From an uncultured beta proteobacterium (lineage in GTDB: Bacteria > Pseudomonadota > Gammaproteobacteria > Burkholderiales > Burkholderiaceae): a DNA stretch of 7,876 nucleotides. The stretch is from NCBI GenBank assembly GCA_903930665.1, contig CAIYZI010000288.1, positions 1 to 7,876 of the forward strand, given 5' to 3'. The number at the start of each line of letters is the position of its first letter. Within the stretch, counting starts at the first letter, position 1. A program made the position numbers and the translations under genes. The notes under the pieces were generated by a model. It was not told the origin of the DNA and made no database searches. It worked only from the letters and a program-made list of their open reading frames with translations. Shown in pieces: positions 1-5,880 of this stretch.

Positions 1-348
1 ACACCAGGCAAACAAAACAATGGGGGTGAAAAGGAAAAAATTCCCCAAGAGGCGGCAATGCTATCCGAAGAAGAAAAAGTCTTTCAGGGGCGTATCAAAA
101 AATATAAAAGCTTTGCAGCCATGATCAGCAAGGAGGGCAGAGCTATAGCCGTAGACGACTACCGCATACGAGATATCGTCAATCTCGGGGTAACGGAGGC
201 TGAGGTGGCAGAGGCCATCGCCACAGCAAAGGAAACCCGAATGAAAGTCTCAAACCCAACCCCCATCAATGCAGGCTACGTTTTGGCCATACTCAAAGGG
301 GCGCGTAAGAAAGCGGAGTCCGCCAGCGCAGACGAAGACGCCTGGTGA
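1..348 (+). CDS. Possible phage/plasmid replication protein, C-terminal part (cut by left edge)
   Basis: The reading frame is open from base 1 to the stop at 346-348, so the gene probably begins to the left of the window. An ATG at 58 has a possible ribosome site (AAGAGG about five bases upstream) and would give a 96-residue protein, but the residues encoded before it (rich in Gly, Lys, Glu) look like a linker in a longer protein. The C-terminal ~60 residues (DDYRIRDIVNLGV, then EAEVAEAIATAKETR, then PTPINAGYVLAILKGARKK) resemble the small helical domain that ends many phage and plasmid replication proteins. That resemblance is from memory of the family; no catalytic motif is visible here. 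Its position before terminase-type genes suits a prophage early/late boundary. The function is uncertain. Confidence 0.6.
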   Translation, partial: TPGKQNNGGEKEKIPQEAAMLSEEEKVFQGRIKKYKSFAAMISKEGRAIAVDDYRIRDIVNLGVTEAEVAEAIATAKETRMKVSNPTPINAGYVLAILKGARKKAESASADEDAW

Positions 349-390
349 AAAACCAATGATGGCATAGACACTAAAGGCAGGGAGATTGGC

Positions 391-483
391 ATGAGAGCCC
401 AAGGAGCGGAAAACTACGACTCCTTCAAAACCCGAATCTTTGCTGAACTACGTAAACGTCAGGAGGCATCCAATGCAAGCTAA
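391..483 (+). CDS. Possible 30-residue small protein, coupled to the next gene
   Basis: A short frame starts with ATG at 391 behind a good ribosome site (AGGGAG about six bases upstream) and ends with TAA at 481-483. It encodes a charged peptide containing KTRIFAELRKRQEA, probably helical. Its end overlaps the start of the next gene (ATG 473) by 11 bases, and the strong AGGAGG site of that gene lies inside it, an arrangement often seen with translational coupling in phage operons. I do not recognise the product. It could be a leader peptide, a small phage protein or a chance frame. Confidence 0.35.
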   Translation: MRAQGAENYDSFKTRIFAELRKRQEASNAS

Positions 484-703
484 TCAAGCCATTGCGGGTG
501 TCATTGATCGTCTAGACATGGAAGACTTCCCCATTGGATCAAAGGTGAAGACTCCAAGTGGGCGCATAGGCACCGTCGTAAAGCATCGTGGAGCCCAAAG
601 CCGGCAAGACCTATTCCAAAGAATCATCATTGAGTTTGATGAGCCTATTGGGGATTCAGTAGCATTGCAGCCCCATCTTTTACGGTTGATCAAAACCTCA
701 TGA
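473..703 (+). CDS. Small phage protein with SH3/KOW-like barrel, function unknown
   Basis: It encodes 76 residues. The start at 473 is chosen because a perfect AGGAGG lies at 461-466, six bases upstream; an in-frame TTG at 440 has no such site and would add eleven residues that look non-native. Residues about 20-40 (FPIGSKVKTPSGRIGTVVKH) alternate like beta strands with a glycine turn, as in small SH3/KOW-type barrels, and the second half (FQRIIIEFDE, then VALQPHLLRLI) continues the strand pattern. Such short proteins are common just before terminase genes in betaproteobacterial prophages, but no role is established that I can name. The stop overlaps the next start as ATGA at 700-703, so the two are probably co-translated. 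Confidence 0.7.
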   Translation: MQANQAIAGVIDRLDMEDFPIGSKVKTPSGRIGTVVKHRGAQSRQDLFQRIIIEFDEPIGDSVALQPHLLRLIKTS

Positions 704-1170
704 TTGAAAACAATCAAAAGAAATCAAAGAAACCGGCACCAAGCAAAGCTAAGGGTGGGGCAAGGCCTGGAGCTGGCCGCAAGGAAGGCAGTCTAACCAA
801 GCGTACTCGCGAGATCGCAGAGGTAGCTGCCGCCAAAGGCATTACTCCGCTGGAAGTGATGATGAGCACCATGATGGCGCTTTACAAGGAGGCGGATAAT
901 TGCAGTCGCGAAATTAATAAGCATCATGACCATGGTAATAAGGCTAGTGAACATGATGATGGTCATGACACCATGATCACTGAGAACCGCATCAAGCTGC
1001 TGAATATGGCTGCCACCATTGCCAGACATGCTGCGCCCTATGTGCATCCACGCTTATCTGCTATTGAGCACACCGGTAAAGATGGTGCACCCCTACAAAG
1101 TGGGGTCTTAGTGGTGCCTGGTGCCATGAGCATAGATGAGTGGGAGCAAGCCGCCCAAGCAAAACACTAG
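700..1170 (+). CDS. Terminase small subunit-like phage protein
   Basis: It encodes 156 residues. A Lys-rich N-terminus leads to GGARPGAGRK (residues 19-28), a motif typical of phage small-terminase and related DNA-binding proteins. It is followed by a helical stretch with ITPLEVMMSTM (48-58) and by the family-like segment AATIARHAAPYVHPRLSAIE (104-123). Small terminases recognise phage DNA and present it to the large subunit for packaging. Context supports this: a large-terminase N-terminus follows 17 bases downstream. Between residues about 66 and 92 lies a His/Asp-rich stretch that looks like an insertion in the middle helix region. The start overlaps the upstream stop (ATGA), so the gene is likely expressed by coupling. 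Its partner is broken, so it probably has no packaging role now. Confidence 0.72.
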   Translation: MIENNQKKSKKPAPSKAKGGARPGAGRKEGSLTKRTREIAEVAAAKGITPLEVMMSTMMALYKEADNCSREINKHHDHGNKASEHDDGHDTMITENRIKLLNMAATIARHAAPYVHPRLSAIEHTGKDGAPLQSGVLVVPGAMSIDEWEQAAQAKH

Positions 1171-1187
1171 TGAATTAAACAAAACCA

Positions 1188-1384
1188 ATGAAAACCATCT
1201 GGGCACCACTGCCCGGTAGTCAGACCATGTTTCTGACATGCCCTGTTTATGAGGTATTGCTAGAAGGTACCAGAGGAGGGGGTAAGATGAGCATGGGATT
1301 GTCAACCCCAAATGCAATGCGCTACGCATGGCTGCGGGTTTGAAACCATTGGCAGACATTGTGCCCCAATCTATCGGGGTGTAG
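1188..1384 (+). pseudogene. Terminase large subunit, N-terminal remnant
   Basis: From ATG 1188 the frame reads 51 codons to TGA at 1341-1343. The product begins with TIWAPLPGSQTMFLTCPVYE followed by VLLEGTRGGGKM, which matches the start of one class of phage large terminases: the W..PLPGSQ lead-in, then the Walker A loop with its ATP-binding lysine. Large terminases are several hundred residues long, so almost the whole protein, including Walker B and the nuclease domain, is absent. After RYAWLRV the likely continuation lies in another frame: codons from 1340 read LKPLADIVPQS, similar to the family's YPQLADVVAKS segment, and end at TAG 1382-1384. This indicates a frameshift plus small deletions before the sequence passes into unrelated DNA. 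The first part is secure; the frameshifted tail is tentative. Confidence 0.7.
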
Positions 1385-1409
1385 AAAAAATCGGTTAAGA
1401 TCTTTCTCG

Positions 1410-1614
1410 TAGCATCGGGAGAGATTGTTGAGAATGCTGATTTCTACTGACAACGCCGAAGGAGCAACCGCCCCGGAAACTCTCAGGCAAATGAACCGAT
1501 GCTATGTTGCATTACTCTGAAGAGTTATTGGCTTTTTTCGTCAGCTAAATATACCGAAGGAGCAAGCGTCTTGCCATCAGTGGCATGCGTGAATCTCTCA
1601 GGTCCAAGACAGAG
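1410..1614 (+). ncRNA. Tandem glycine riboswitch
   Basis: Two glycine aptamers lie in tandem upstream of the oxidase gene. In aptamer 1, the closing stem is a perfect 9-bp pair, TAGCATCGG (1410-1418) with CCGATGCTA (1496-1504). GAGAG (1419-1423) can pair with CTCTC (1480-1484), GTTG (1427-1430) with CAAC (1451-1454), and the hallmark core GCCGAAGGAGCAA follows. Aptamer 2 begins with CTCTG (1515-1519), pairs with CAGAG (1610-1614), has the core ACCGAAGGAGCAA at 1553-1565 and again a CTCTCAGG element near 1595-1602. Such switches usually turn on glycine-using genes when glycine is abundant. The linker is about ten bases. The best promoter guess is TTGGCA (1349) with TATCGG (1372), which is weak. 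Confidence 0.93.
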
Positions 1615-1630
1615 GGGGCTTATCTCGCTT

Positions 1631-1655
1631 GTTAGCTAGATAGCCTAACCCTTTT
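1631..1655 (+). terminator. Possible expression-platform hairpin of the riboswitch
   Basis: GTTAGCT (1631-1637) pairs with AGC-C-TAAC (1642-1649), leaving one bulged C and a four-base loop, and CTTTT (1651-1655) follows. It lies between aptamer 2 and the ribosome site, where a glycine-sensitive terminator would be expected. The T run is short, so it may be a weak terminator or simply a spacer. Confidence 0.35.
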
Positions 1656-1674
1656 GACGTCTTAAGGATCTTGC

Positions 1675-2889
1675 ATGAAAACCATTGCAATTATTGGCGG
1701 TGGCATTACTGGCATTACGACAGCCTACGCTTTAGCTAAACAAGGATTTAATGTAACGGTGATTGAGCGTCATCGCTACGCTAGCATGGAGACTTCATTT
1801 GCTAATGGCGGGCAACTGTCAGCCTCTAATGCCGAGGTATGGACCCATTGGTCTACCCTAATCAAAGGAATGAAATGGATGCTCAAAAATGATGCGCCGC
1901 TCCTGATCAATCCAGCACCCACTTGGCATAAGCTGTCTTGGTTTGCGCAGTTTATTGCGAGCATTCCTCATTACGAAAAAAATACCATCGAAACTGCCAG
2001 AATGGCGATTGCTGCCAGGCAGTATTTATTCTCCTGGGCGCAAGAGGAGGGTATTGATTTTGATTTAAAGCAAGAAGGAATTTTGCACATCTACCGTGAT
2101 AAAGCGAGCTTTACCCATGCGGGCAAAGTCTCCAAATTATTAGCCAAAGGCGGCCTTAATCGCAGAGCCGTCACCCTTGACGAGATGCGTGCCATCGAGC
2201 CCGCTCTGGCAGGCAAGTATTATGGCGGCTACTTTACCGAGAGTGACTCTACAGGTGATATTCATAAATTTACCCATGGCTTATCACTTGTTATTGAAAA
2301 GCTTGGCGTTAAAACACTCTATGAGCAATCGGTAGAAAAAATCACTTCAGACGGCAAACTAGTTCACATTACTTTAGATCAGGCGGGGCGCTCTCATGTG
2401 GCCAGTTTTGACAAGGTGGTTATTTGTGCGGGTGTCGCTAGCAGGCAATTGGCCGCGCAGCTCGGTGACCTAGTGAACATCTACCCCGTCAAAGGCTATT
2501 CGATTACGGTCAACCTTGTAGATGCGCAAAGCCAAGCGGGAGCACCAACGGTCAGCCTATTGGATGATGAGACTAAGCTCGTGACCAGCCGCCTAGGGGT
2601 TGATCGCTTTAGGGTGGCTGGCACGGCAGAATTTAATGGCTTTAATAAAGATATCCGGGCTGACCGCATTAAGCCATTAGTTGATTGGGTAGAGCAATGC
2701 TTTCCGAATGTTAGTACCAGATCCGTAGTGCCATGGGCTGGATTGCGACCCATGATGCCCAATCTCATGCCAAAGATTGGATGTGGCTCAAAACCCAATG
2801 TGTTTTACAACACAGGCCATGGTCATTTAGGCTGGACTTTATCGGCGGCAACAGCGCAGATGGTGGCGCAAATCATTACATCGAGTTAA
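1675..2889 (+). CDS. dadA: D-amino acid dehydrogenase / glycine oxidase-like FAD enzyme
   Basis: This 404-residue FAD-dependent amine oxidoreductase is close to the usual length for DadA small subunits. Residues 4-13 (IAIIGGGITG) form the dinucleotide-binding loop, and E31 at the end of the second strand would bind the FAD ribose. SFANGGQLSASN (41-52) is the DadA-type segment near the flavin. The C-terminal NTGHGHLGWTLSAATAQ (379-395) is the conserved second FAD-contact region. The enzyme would oxidatively deaminate a D-amino acid or glycine to a 2-oxo acid and ammonia, usually passing electrons to the respiratory chain. ATG 1675 follows AAGGA by six bases. A tandem glycine riboswitch precedes it, which favours glycine as substrate or signal. 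Family membership is firm; substrate is inferred from regulation. I see no damage. Confidence 0.88.
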   Translation: MKTIAIIGGGITGITTAYALAKQGFNVTVIERHRYASMETSFANGGQLSASNAEVWTHWSTLIKGMKWMLKNDAPLLINPAPTWHKLSWFAQFIASIPHYEKNTIETARMAIAARQYLFSWAQEEGIDFDLKQEGILHIYRDKASFTHAGKVSKLLAKGGLNRRAVTLDEMRAIEPALAGKYYGGYFTESDSTGDIHKFTHGLSLVIEKLGVKTLYEQSVEKITSDGKLVHITLDQAGRSHVASFDKVVICAGVASRQLAAQLGDLVNIYPVKGYSITVNLVDAQSQAGAPTVSLLDDETKLVTSRLGVDRFRVAGTAEFNGFNKDIRADRIKPLVDWVEQCFPNVSTRSVVPWAGLRPMMPNLMPKIGCGSKPNVFYNTGHGHLGWTLSAATAQMVAQIITSS

Positions 2890-2983
2890 TCATACATTTG
2901 GCGTTTTTATGTATTCTAAATGCTAAAGCGTAGCTTTATAACCATAGAATCTGGGCCAATATCAAATCACACTGGAGAGCACA

Positions 2984-3343
2984 TTGAATAAAATCATGCT
3001 GTTAGCAAAACTGCATCGCGTCACCGTTACTGAATCGGACCTTCACTACGAAGGCTCTTGCGGGATTGACGAAGATTTACTTGAAGCCGCCAAAATGCAT
3101 GAGTTTGAGAAAATTGAGCTATACAACATCAATAATGGTGAGCGCTTTTCCACCTATATTATCAAGGCGCCAAAAGGCTCAGGAATCATTTCGTTAAATG
3201 GCGCAGCGGCAAGAAGAGCTCATGTCGGTGACCATCTCATTATTTGTACTTATGGCCAGATTGATCAAAGCGAAGTGCCCAACCATAAGCCAACGATAGT
3301 TTTGGTCGGCGAGAAGAATCAAATCACGCAAATTAAGTCATAA
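2984..3343 (+). CDS. panD: Aspartate 1-decarboxylase precursor
   Basis: This 119-residue PanD proenzyme is the normal family length. It decarboxylates L-aspartate to beta-alanine for pantothenate and coenzyme A. The chain cleaves itself between Gly24 and Ser25 in LHYEGSC (20-26) to make the pyruvoyl cofactor. K9, R54, T57, Y58 (in ERFSTY) and N72 (in LNGAAA), which shape the active site and the cleavage site in the E. coli enzyme, are all present at the same numbers. The start is TTG at 2984, six bases after GGAG (2974-2977). Starting there reproduces the family's N-terminus (xxxMLxxKLHRV); the internal ATG at 2996 would lose four residues. The permease remnant follows after 18 bases, so the two were probably co-transcribed. 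No strong promoter is visible in the 94 bases upstream. The gene appears intact. Confidence 0.95.
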   Translation: MNKIMLLAKLHRVTVTESDLHYEGSCGIDEDLLEAAKMHEFEKIELYNINNGERFSTYIIKAPKGSGIISLNGAAARRAHVGDHLIICTYGQIDQSEVPNHKPTIVLVGEKNQITQIKS

Positions 3344-3361
3344 CAAAGGGGCTAGGGCCAT

Positions 3362-3661
3362 ATGGAATTTTCTGCCTGGGTATATTTGATTGCGCCACTG
3401 GTAGTTTTTGCTGGATATGTCGCCTTTGGAATTAGTGGATTTGGTTCAGCGATCATTGTTGTACCAATTTTGGCCCAATTCTTACCTCTTAAATTTGTAG
3501 CACCTCTGATGGTGTTGCTTGATTTATCTGCCATTTTGATGGTGTGGGCAAATGTATGTCTAAGAGCTCTTGCGGGCTTACCTTACGCTTGGCAGCCAGG
3601 TCCGACAAGCCTAAGTCATCGTATTGTTGATATTCGTGAAAATTCATCAATAGTATTGTAG
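3362..3661 (+). pseudogene. TSUP-family (TauE/SafE) permease, 5' remnant
   Basis: The first ~60 codons encode two hydrophobic segments, LIAPLVVFAGYVAFGISGFG and then PILAQFLPLKFVAPLMVLLD. The G-I-S-G-F-G-S-A pattern is typical of the first helix pair of TSUP permeases, which export sulfite, sulfoacetate or related organic anions through the inner membrane. Full-length members have about 250 residues and seven or eight helices. Here the match ends near base 3545 (about residue 61); the remaining codons to TAG 3659-3661 are not membrane-like and are antisense to a different gene, an amidase 5' end. ATG 3362 has AAAGGGG about ten bases upstream or AGGG four bases upstream. The truncated product cannot form a transporter. 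Confidence 0.75.
3555..3647 (-). pseudogene. Amidase, N-terminal remnant on the minus strand
   Basis: Reading the minus strand from ATG at 3647-3645 gives MNFHEYQQYDDLGLSDLAAK and then RKVSPQELLDI, ending near 3555. The pattern D.LGL..L....VSP.ELL.. is the start of amidase-signature enzymes (for example GatA-like amidases), in which an N-terminal helix precedes the Ser-Ser-Lys catalytic core. None of the core is here: beyond 3555 the frame runs antisense into the permease remnant and the similarity stops. The two genes therefore meet head-on with both 3' ends missing. No ribosome site is evident upstream of this ATG. The identification rests on about 31 residues recalled from the family and is good but not certain. 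Confidence 0.55.
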
Positions 3662-3704
3662 GGTGGAGGCTCTTTGTATTCCCTGGTCTGGCAAACTTCT
3701 ACGA

Positions 3705-3800
3705 ATGTATCAATCAAGCATAAAGAAATGCGTTGGGGCATCCCTGTTTAAAAAGATAAAATCCGAGTTAGGCGAAAAAATTTCTCCTGCCATTAATTAA
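3705..3800 (+). other. Possible short gene remnant in the intergenic region
   Basis: A 31-codon frame from ATG 3705 to TAA 3798-3800 encodes a basic peptide ending in FKKIKSELGEKISPAIN, which looks like a natural protein C-terminus. In another frame, bases 3640-3723 read a peptide ending GLANFYECINQA before a stop. I recognise neither and no ribosome site precedes them. They may be tails of degraded genes or chance. Confidence 0.2.
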
Positions 3801-3823
3801 AGGTTTGATCCAGAACCCCTCTT

Positions 3824-3847
3824 AAACCCTTGACCAATAAGGGTTTT
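3824..3847 (+). terminator. Candidate intrinsic (possibly bidirectional) terminator
   Basis: AAACCCTT (3824-3831) and AAGGGTTT (3839-3846) form a perfect 8-bp stem with a seven-base loop. The T run is TTTT, of which three bases lie in the stem. A-richness on the left and T-richness on the right would let it work on both strands. It lies downstream of the panD-permease pair and before the methyltransferase. Confidence 0.5.
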
Positions 3848-3880
3848 GTGCTGATTGATCGGCAAAATGTGCGGAAGTAA

Positions 3881-3906
3881 ATAAAATTTCCCTGATAGCA
3901 GGGAAA
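3881..3906 (-). terminator. Candidate minus-strand terminator hairpin
   Basis: TTTCCCTG (3887-3894) and CAGGGAAA (3899-3906) form a perfect 8-bp stem with an ATAG loop. On the minus strand the stem is followed by TTTTAT, as in an intrinsic terminator; on the plus strand no T run follows. No minus-strand gene is visible to its right, so it may be left over from an earlier arrangement. Confidence 0.4.
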
Positions 3907-3931
3907 AGGCTGAGACAATTTGGGTGGTGAC

Positions 3932-3943
3932 TTGGTGCACCAA
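3932..3943. promoter_or_regulatory. Perfect 12-base palindrome, possible operator
   Basis: TTGGTGCACCAA is a perfect palindrome located about 150 bases upstream of the methyltransferase start, next to an AT-rich stretch (3948-3966). Palindromes of this length often bind dimeric repressors or activators. No well-spaced promoter is evident beside it. Confidence 0.25.
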
Positions 3944-4084
3944 CAGGTATTAATAAGTATTTAAAGCGATTTAATGGACGAACTTTTTTCATTGCTAATA
4001 AAGTGAGTTTGACTCCTATCGCAAGCCTTACCTATGATTCACCCAAAAATTTTCAAGTCCATTAATATCCCAAAGGCAAATTAC

Positions 4085-4774
4085 ATGAGTAAAACCCCAA
4101 AATTTAATACTGTTTCTGGGGCTTACATATATTCTTTGGCGATATTAAGATTGTATGACTGGTGGGTGCTGACAATTTCCAATCGCTTTGCTTGGCAATG
4201 CCCCACTAAATCGGTATTGCTGCCCTTTTTCCAAAAATATTTGCGAAGAAGTCACTTGGATATTGGAGTGGGAACTGGTTATTACCTTGCTCGCTCTGCG
4301 CTGCCTCATGATCAAGAAATTACCTTGCTTGACTTAAATGGCAATAGTCTAAAAATGGCACGCGACCGCATATCATCGCTCAATCCTTGCTTGGTACGCG
4401 AGGATATTTTGAATCCTGGTAATCAATTAGAAGGCCGTATGTTTGATTCAATCTCACTTTTTTACTTGCTTCACTGTTTGCCGGGTGCTATGTCAGAAAA
4501 AATGAAGGCTACCCTAGACTTTTTATTGCATCACCTTGCGCCTAATGGCGTCATTTATGGGGCAACCATTTTAGGGGAGGAGACTAACCACAATTGGCTT
4601 GGCTCTCGCTTGATAGGGCTTTATAACAAGAAAGGCATCTTTGATAATCGGCACGATTCACGGGTAGATCTTGAGGCGGCTTTAAGAGATCGATTCTTGG
4701 AAGTAGAGGTGCAAGTGCATGGCAAAGTTGCCCTGTTTTCTGCAAGAATGCCCAAAAGAATGTTTGGTACCTAA
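4085..4774 (+). CDS. Class I SAM-dependent methyltransferase
   Basis: From ATG 4085 it encodes 229 residues. This start is preferred because AAAGG (4072-4076) lies eight bases upstream and the product begins MSKTPKFNTVSGAYIYS, as expected for the family; an in-frame ATG at 4034 has no ribosome site and would add 17 residues. Motif I, the SAM-binding glycine loop, is LDIGVGTGYY (58-67). Strand 2 ends in LLDLN, whose aspartate (about 83) would bind the ribose. Motif IV-like FDSISLFYLLHCLPG is near 120-134, and LAPNGVIYGATILG near 151-164 fits motif VI. YDWWVLTISNRFAWQCPT (24-41) marks a subgroup of unassigned small-molecule or lipid methyltransferases. The substrate cannot be told from sequence, and the gene stands alone. 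Confidence 0.85.
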   Translation: MSKTPKFNTVSGAYIYSLAILRLYDWWVLTISNRFAWQCPTKSVLLPFFQKYLRRSHLDIGVGTGYYLARSALPHDQEITLLDLNGNSLKMARDRISSLNPCLVREDILNPGNQLEGRMFDSISLFYLLHCLPGAMSEKMKATLDFLLHHLAPNGVIYGATILGEETNHNWLGSRLIGLYNKKGIFDNRHDSRVDLEAALRDRFLEVEVQVHGKVALFSARMPKRMFGT

Positions 4775-4846
4775 GCGCCGATAAATTAGGACGATAGGTA
4801 TTTTTGTCGGAGCGTTTTGCCGCATTAGAAACTTAAATCCAAGAAA

Positions 4847-4897
4847 AATTCTTCGGCAAGATATGTTGGGGGTACAAATGGCATGTGCCGAAAAATT
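4847..4897. repeat. Imperfect inverted repeat over the portal start
   Basis: AATTCTTCGGCA (4847-4858) and TGCCGAAAAATT (4886-4897) are inverted copies matching at 11 of 12 positions, 27 bases apart. The right arm begins at the second base of the GTG start of the portal frame. GAAAAATTCT also occurs twice in direct orientation (4843-4852 and 4890-4899). The site lies where bacterial DNA gives way to phage genes. Confidence 0.45.
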
Positions 4898-5880
4898 CTC
4901 AAGCCCTCCAGAAAAAATGGACCGCCCGCATCACTCATGCGCGTGCTCATTGGGCAACATTCCATAAACGCGCAAGACACAATCGCAATACAGTAGCAGG
5001 CTTTAATTGGAATGCCGATCCTACTGGTAAAGACTTCTACAGCCTAAGAACCAACCTTATACATGGCACTATCTCTGCGGTACTTCCCAATGTCTACGCC
5101 CGTAACCCCGAGATATCAACAACACCCACCCACTCGGGCACGGATATCAAGCTTTTCTGCAAAACTTTAGAAAAAGTCACCAATAGAGCGCTAGAACATG
5201 CCCAGTTAAAGAATCGAGCTAAGTCGACTGTAAAGGCGGCGCTCACCTCTAGCTTCGGAATTCTCAAAGTAATGTATCAGCGAGACCCGAGCAAAGATTC
5301 ATATATCCAGGGTCGAATTAACGATGCCCAAGAAAACCTCTTAGCCATTCATGAGCTAGAAAAAGATCTGCATGACAATGATCAAGCTCATCATCATGGT
5401 GCTAAGAGGGCGGAGTTGGAAGAACTCATTGAGTCTCTGCAAGAGCAATCGGAAGTTCAGTCGGTCGAAGGGTTGGTAATTGATCGAGTCCTTACAGAAA
5501 ACCTCCTCATCGATCCCTCAATCTGTGAGTTCTGGGATTACACCGATGCGGATTGGATTTGCCAAATTATCCCGATGAAGCGCGGCCAAGCAGAAGCGCT
5601 CTACAAAAAGAACTTAGCCAATGTCAAAATTTACCAACTGGGTCAGGACGAGTCATCCCATAAGAAAGCTAAACGACTAGCCTCAATGCAGTTAGATGCT
5701 GGACCCGTTAGCGATGATCAGCAAATTGCAGTTCTAGAGATATGGGATAGAACTACTCAGCGCGTGTACACCATGGTGGAAGGCGCAACTGAATGGCTGC
5801 GTGAGCCTTACTCCCCGCCAAGAGCAGGAGAGCGCTGGTATTACCGTCGATACCCTACCGAAAGCCGAGATTCAAGCTGA
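4885..5880 (+). pseudogene. Phage portal protein, N-terminal part
   Basis: A 331-codon frame starts with GTG 4885; a G-rich site (4868-4872) is rather far upstream, so the native start may have been disturbed. The product starts with basic helical sequence (ALQKKWTARITHARAHW), continues with NLIHGTISAVLPNVYARNPE (about 54-73), has a charged coiled-coil-like stretch (about 146-195) and then VIDRVLTENLLIDPSICEF. This pattern is like portal proteins of betaproteobacterial prophages, which form the dodecameric ring through which DNA enters the capsid. The family-like sequence runs to WLREPYSPPRAGERWY (about base 5841); the last dozen residues are foreign, read out of frame through the next gene. 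Portals are normally considerably longer, so a deletion has removed the C-terminal part. The portal assignment is from memory of the family and fits the gene order. Confidence 0.65.

Larger units (their letters stand above)
3662..4084. other. Mostly non-coding interval
   Basis: Between the permease/amidase junction and the methyltransferase there is no convincing gene. The interval holds two possible gene tails (3640-3800), the two hairpins at 3824-3847 and 3887-3906, and the palindrome at 3932-3943. The last 90 bases contain AT-rich runs (for example TTTTTT near 3986) where the methyltransferase promoter may lie, but I cannot place it. Confidence 0.5.

Noticed and set aside
440..472. TTG start at 440 for the small SH3/KOW-like protein
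   Set aside because: It has no ribosome site, whereas ATG 473 has a perfect AGGAGG six bases upstream.
793..1047. 84-codon minus-strand frame rich in His, Met and Ile
   Set aside because: Antisense to the His-rich part of the small-terminase-like gene; its composition is a reflection of those codons.
1108..1359. 83-codon minus-strand frame opposite the terminase genes
   Set aside because: It is antisense to well-recognised small- and large-terminase sequence and has no ribosome site or recognisable product.
2496..2933. Frames on both strands overlapping the end of the dadA-like gene
   Set aside because: They are shadows of a strongly conserved FAD-enzyme frame and lack their own start signals.
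2924..2938. Hairpin TAAAGC-gta-GCTTTA between dadA and panD as a terminator
   Set aside because: The stem is only six base pairs, AT-rich, with a three-base loop and no T run after it.
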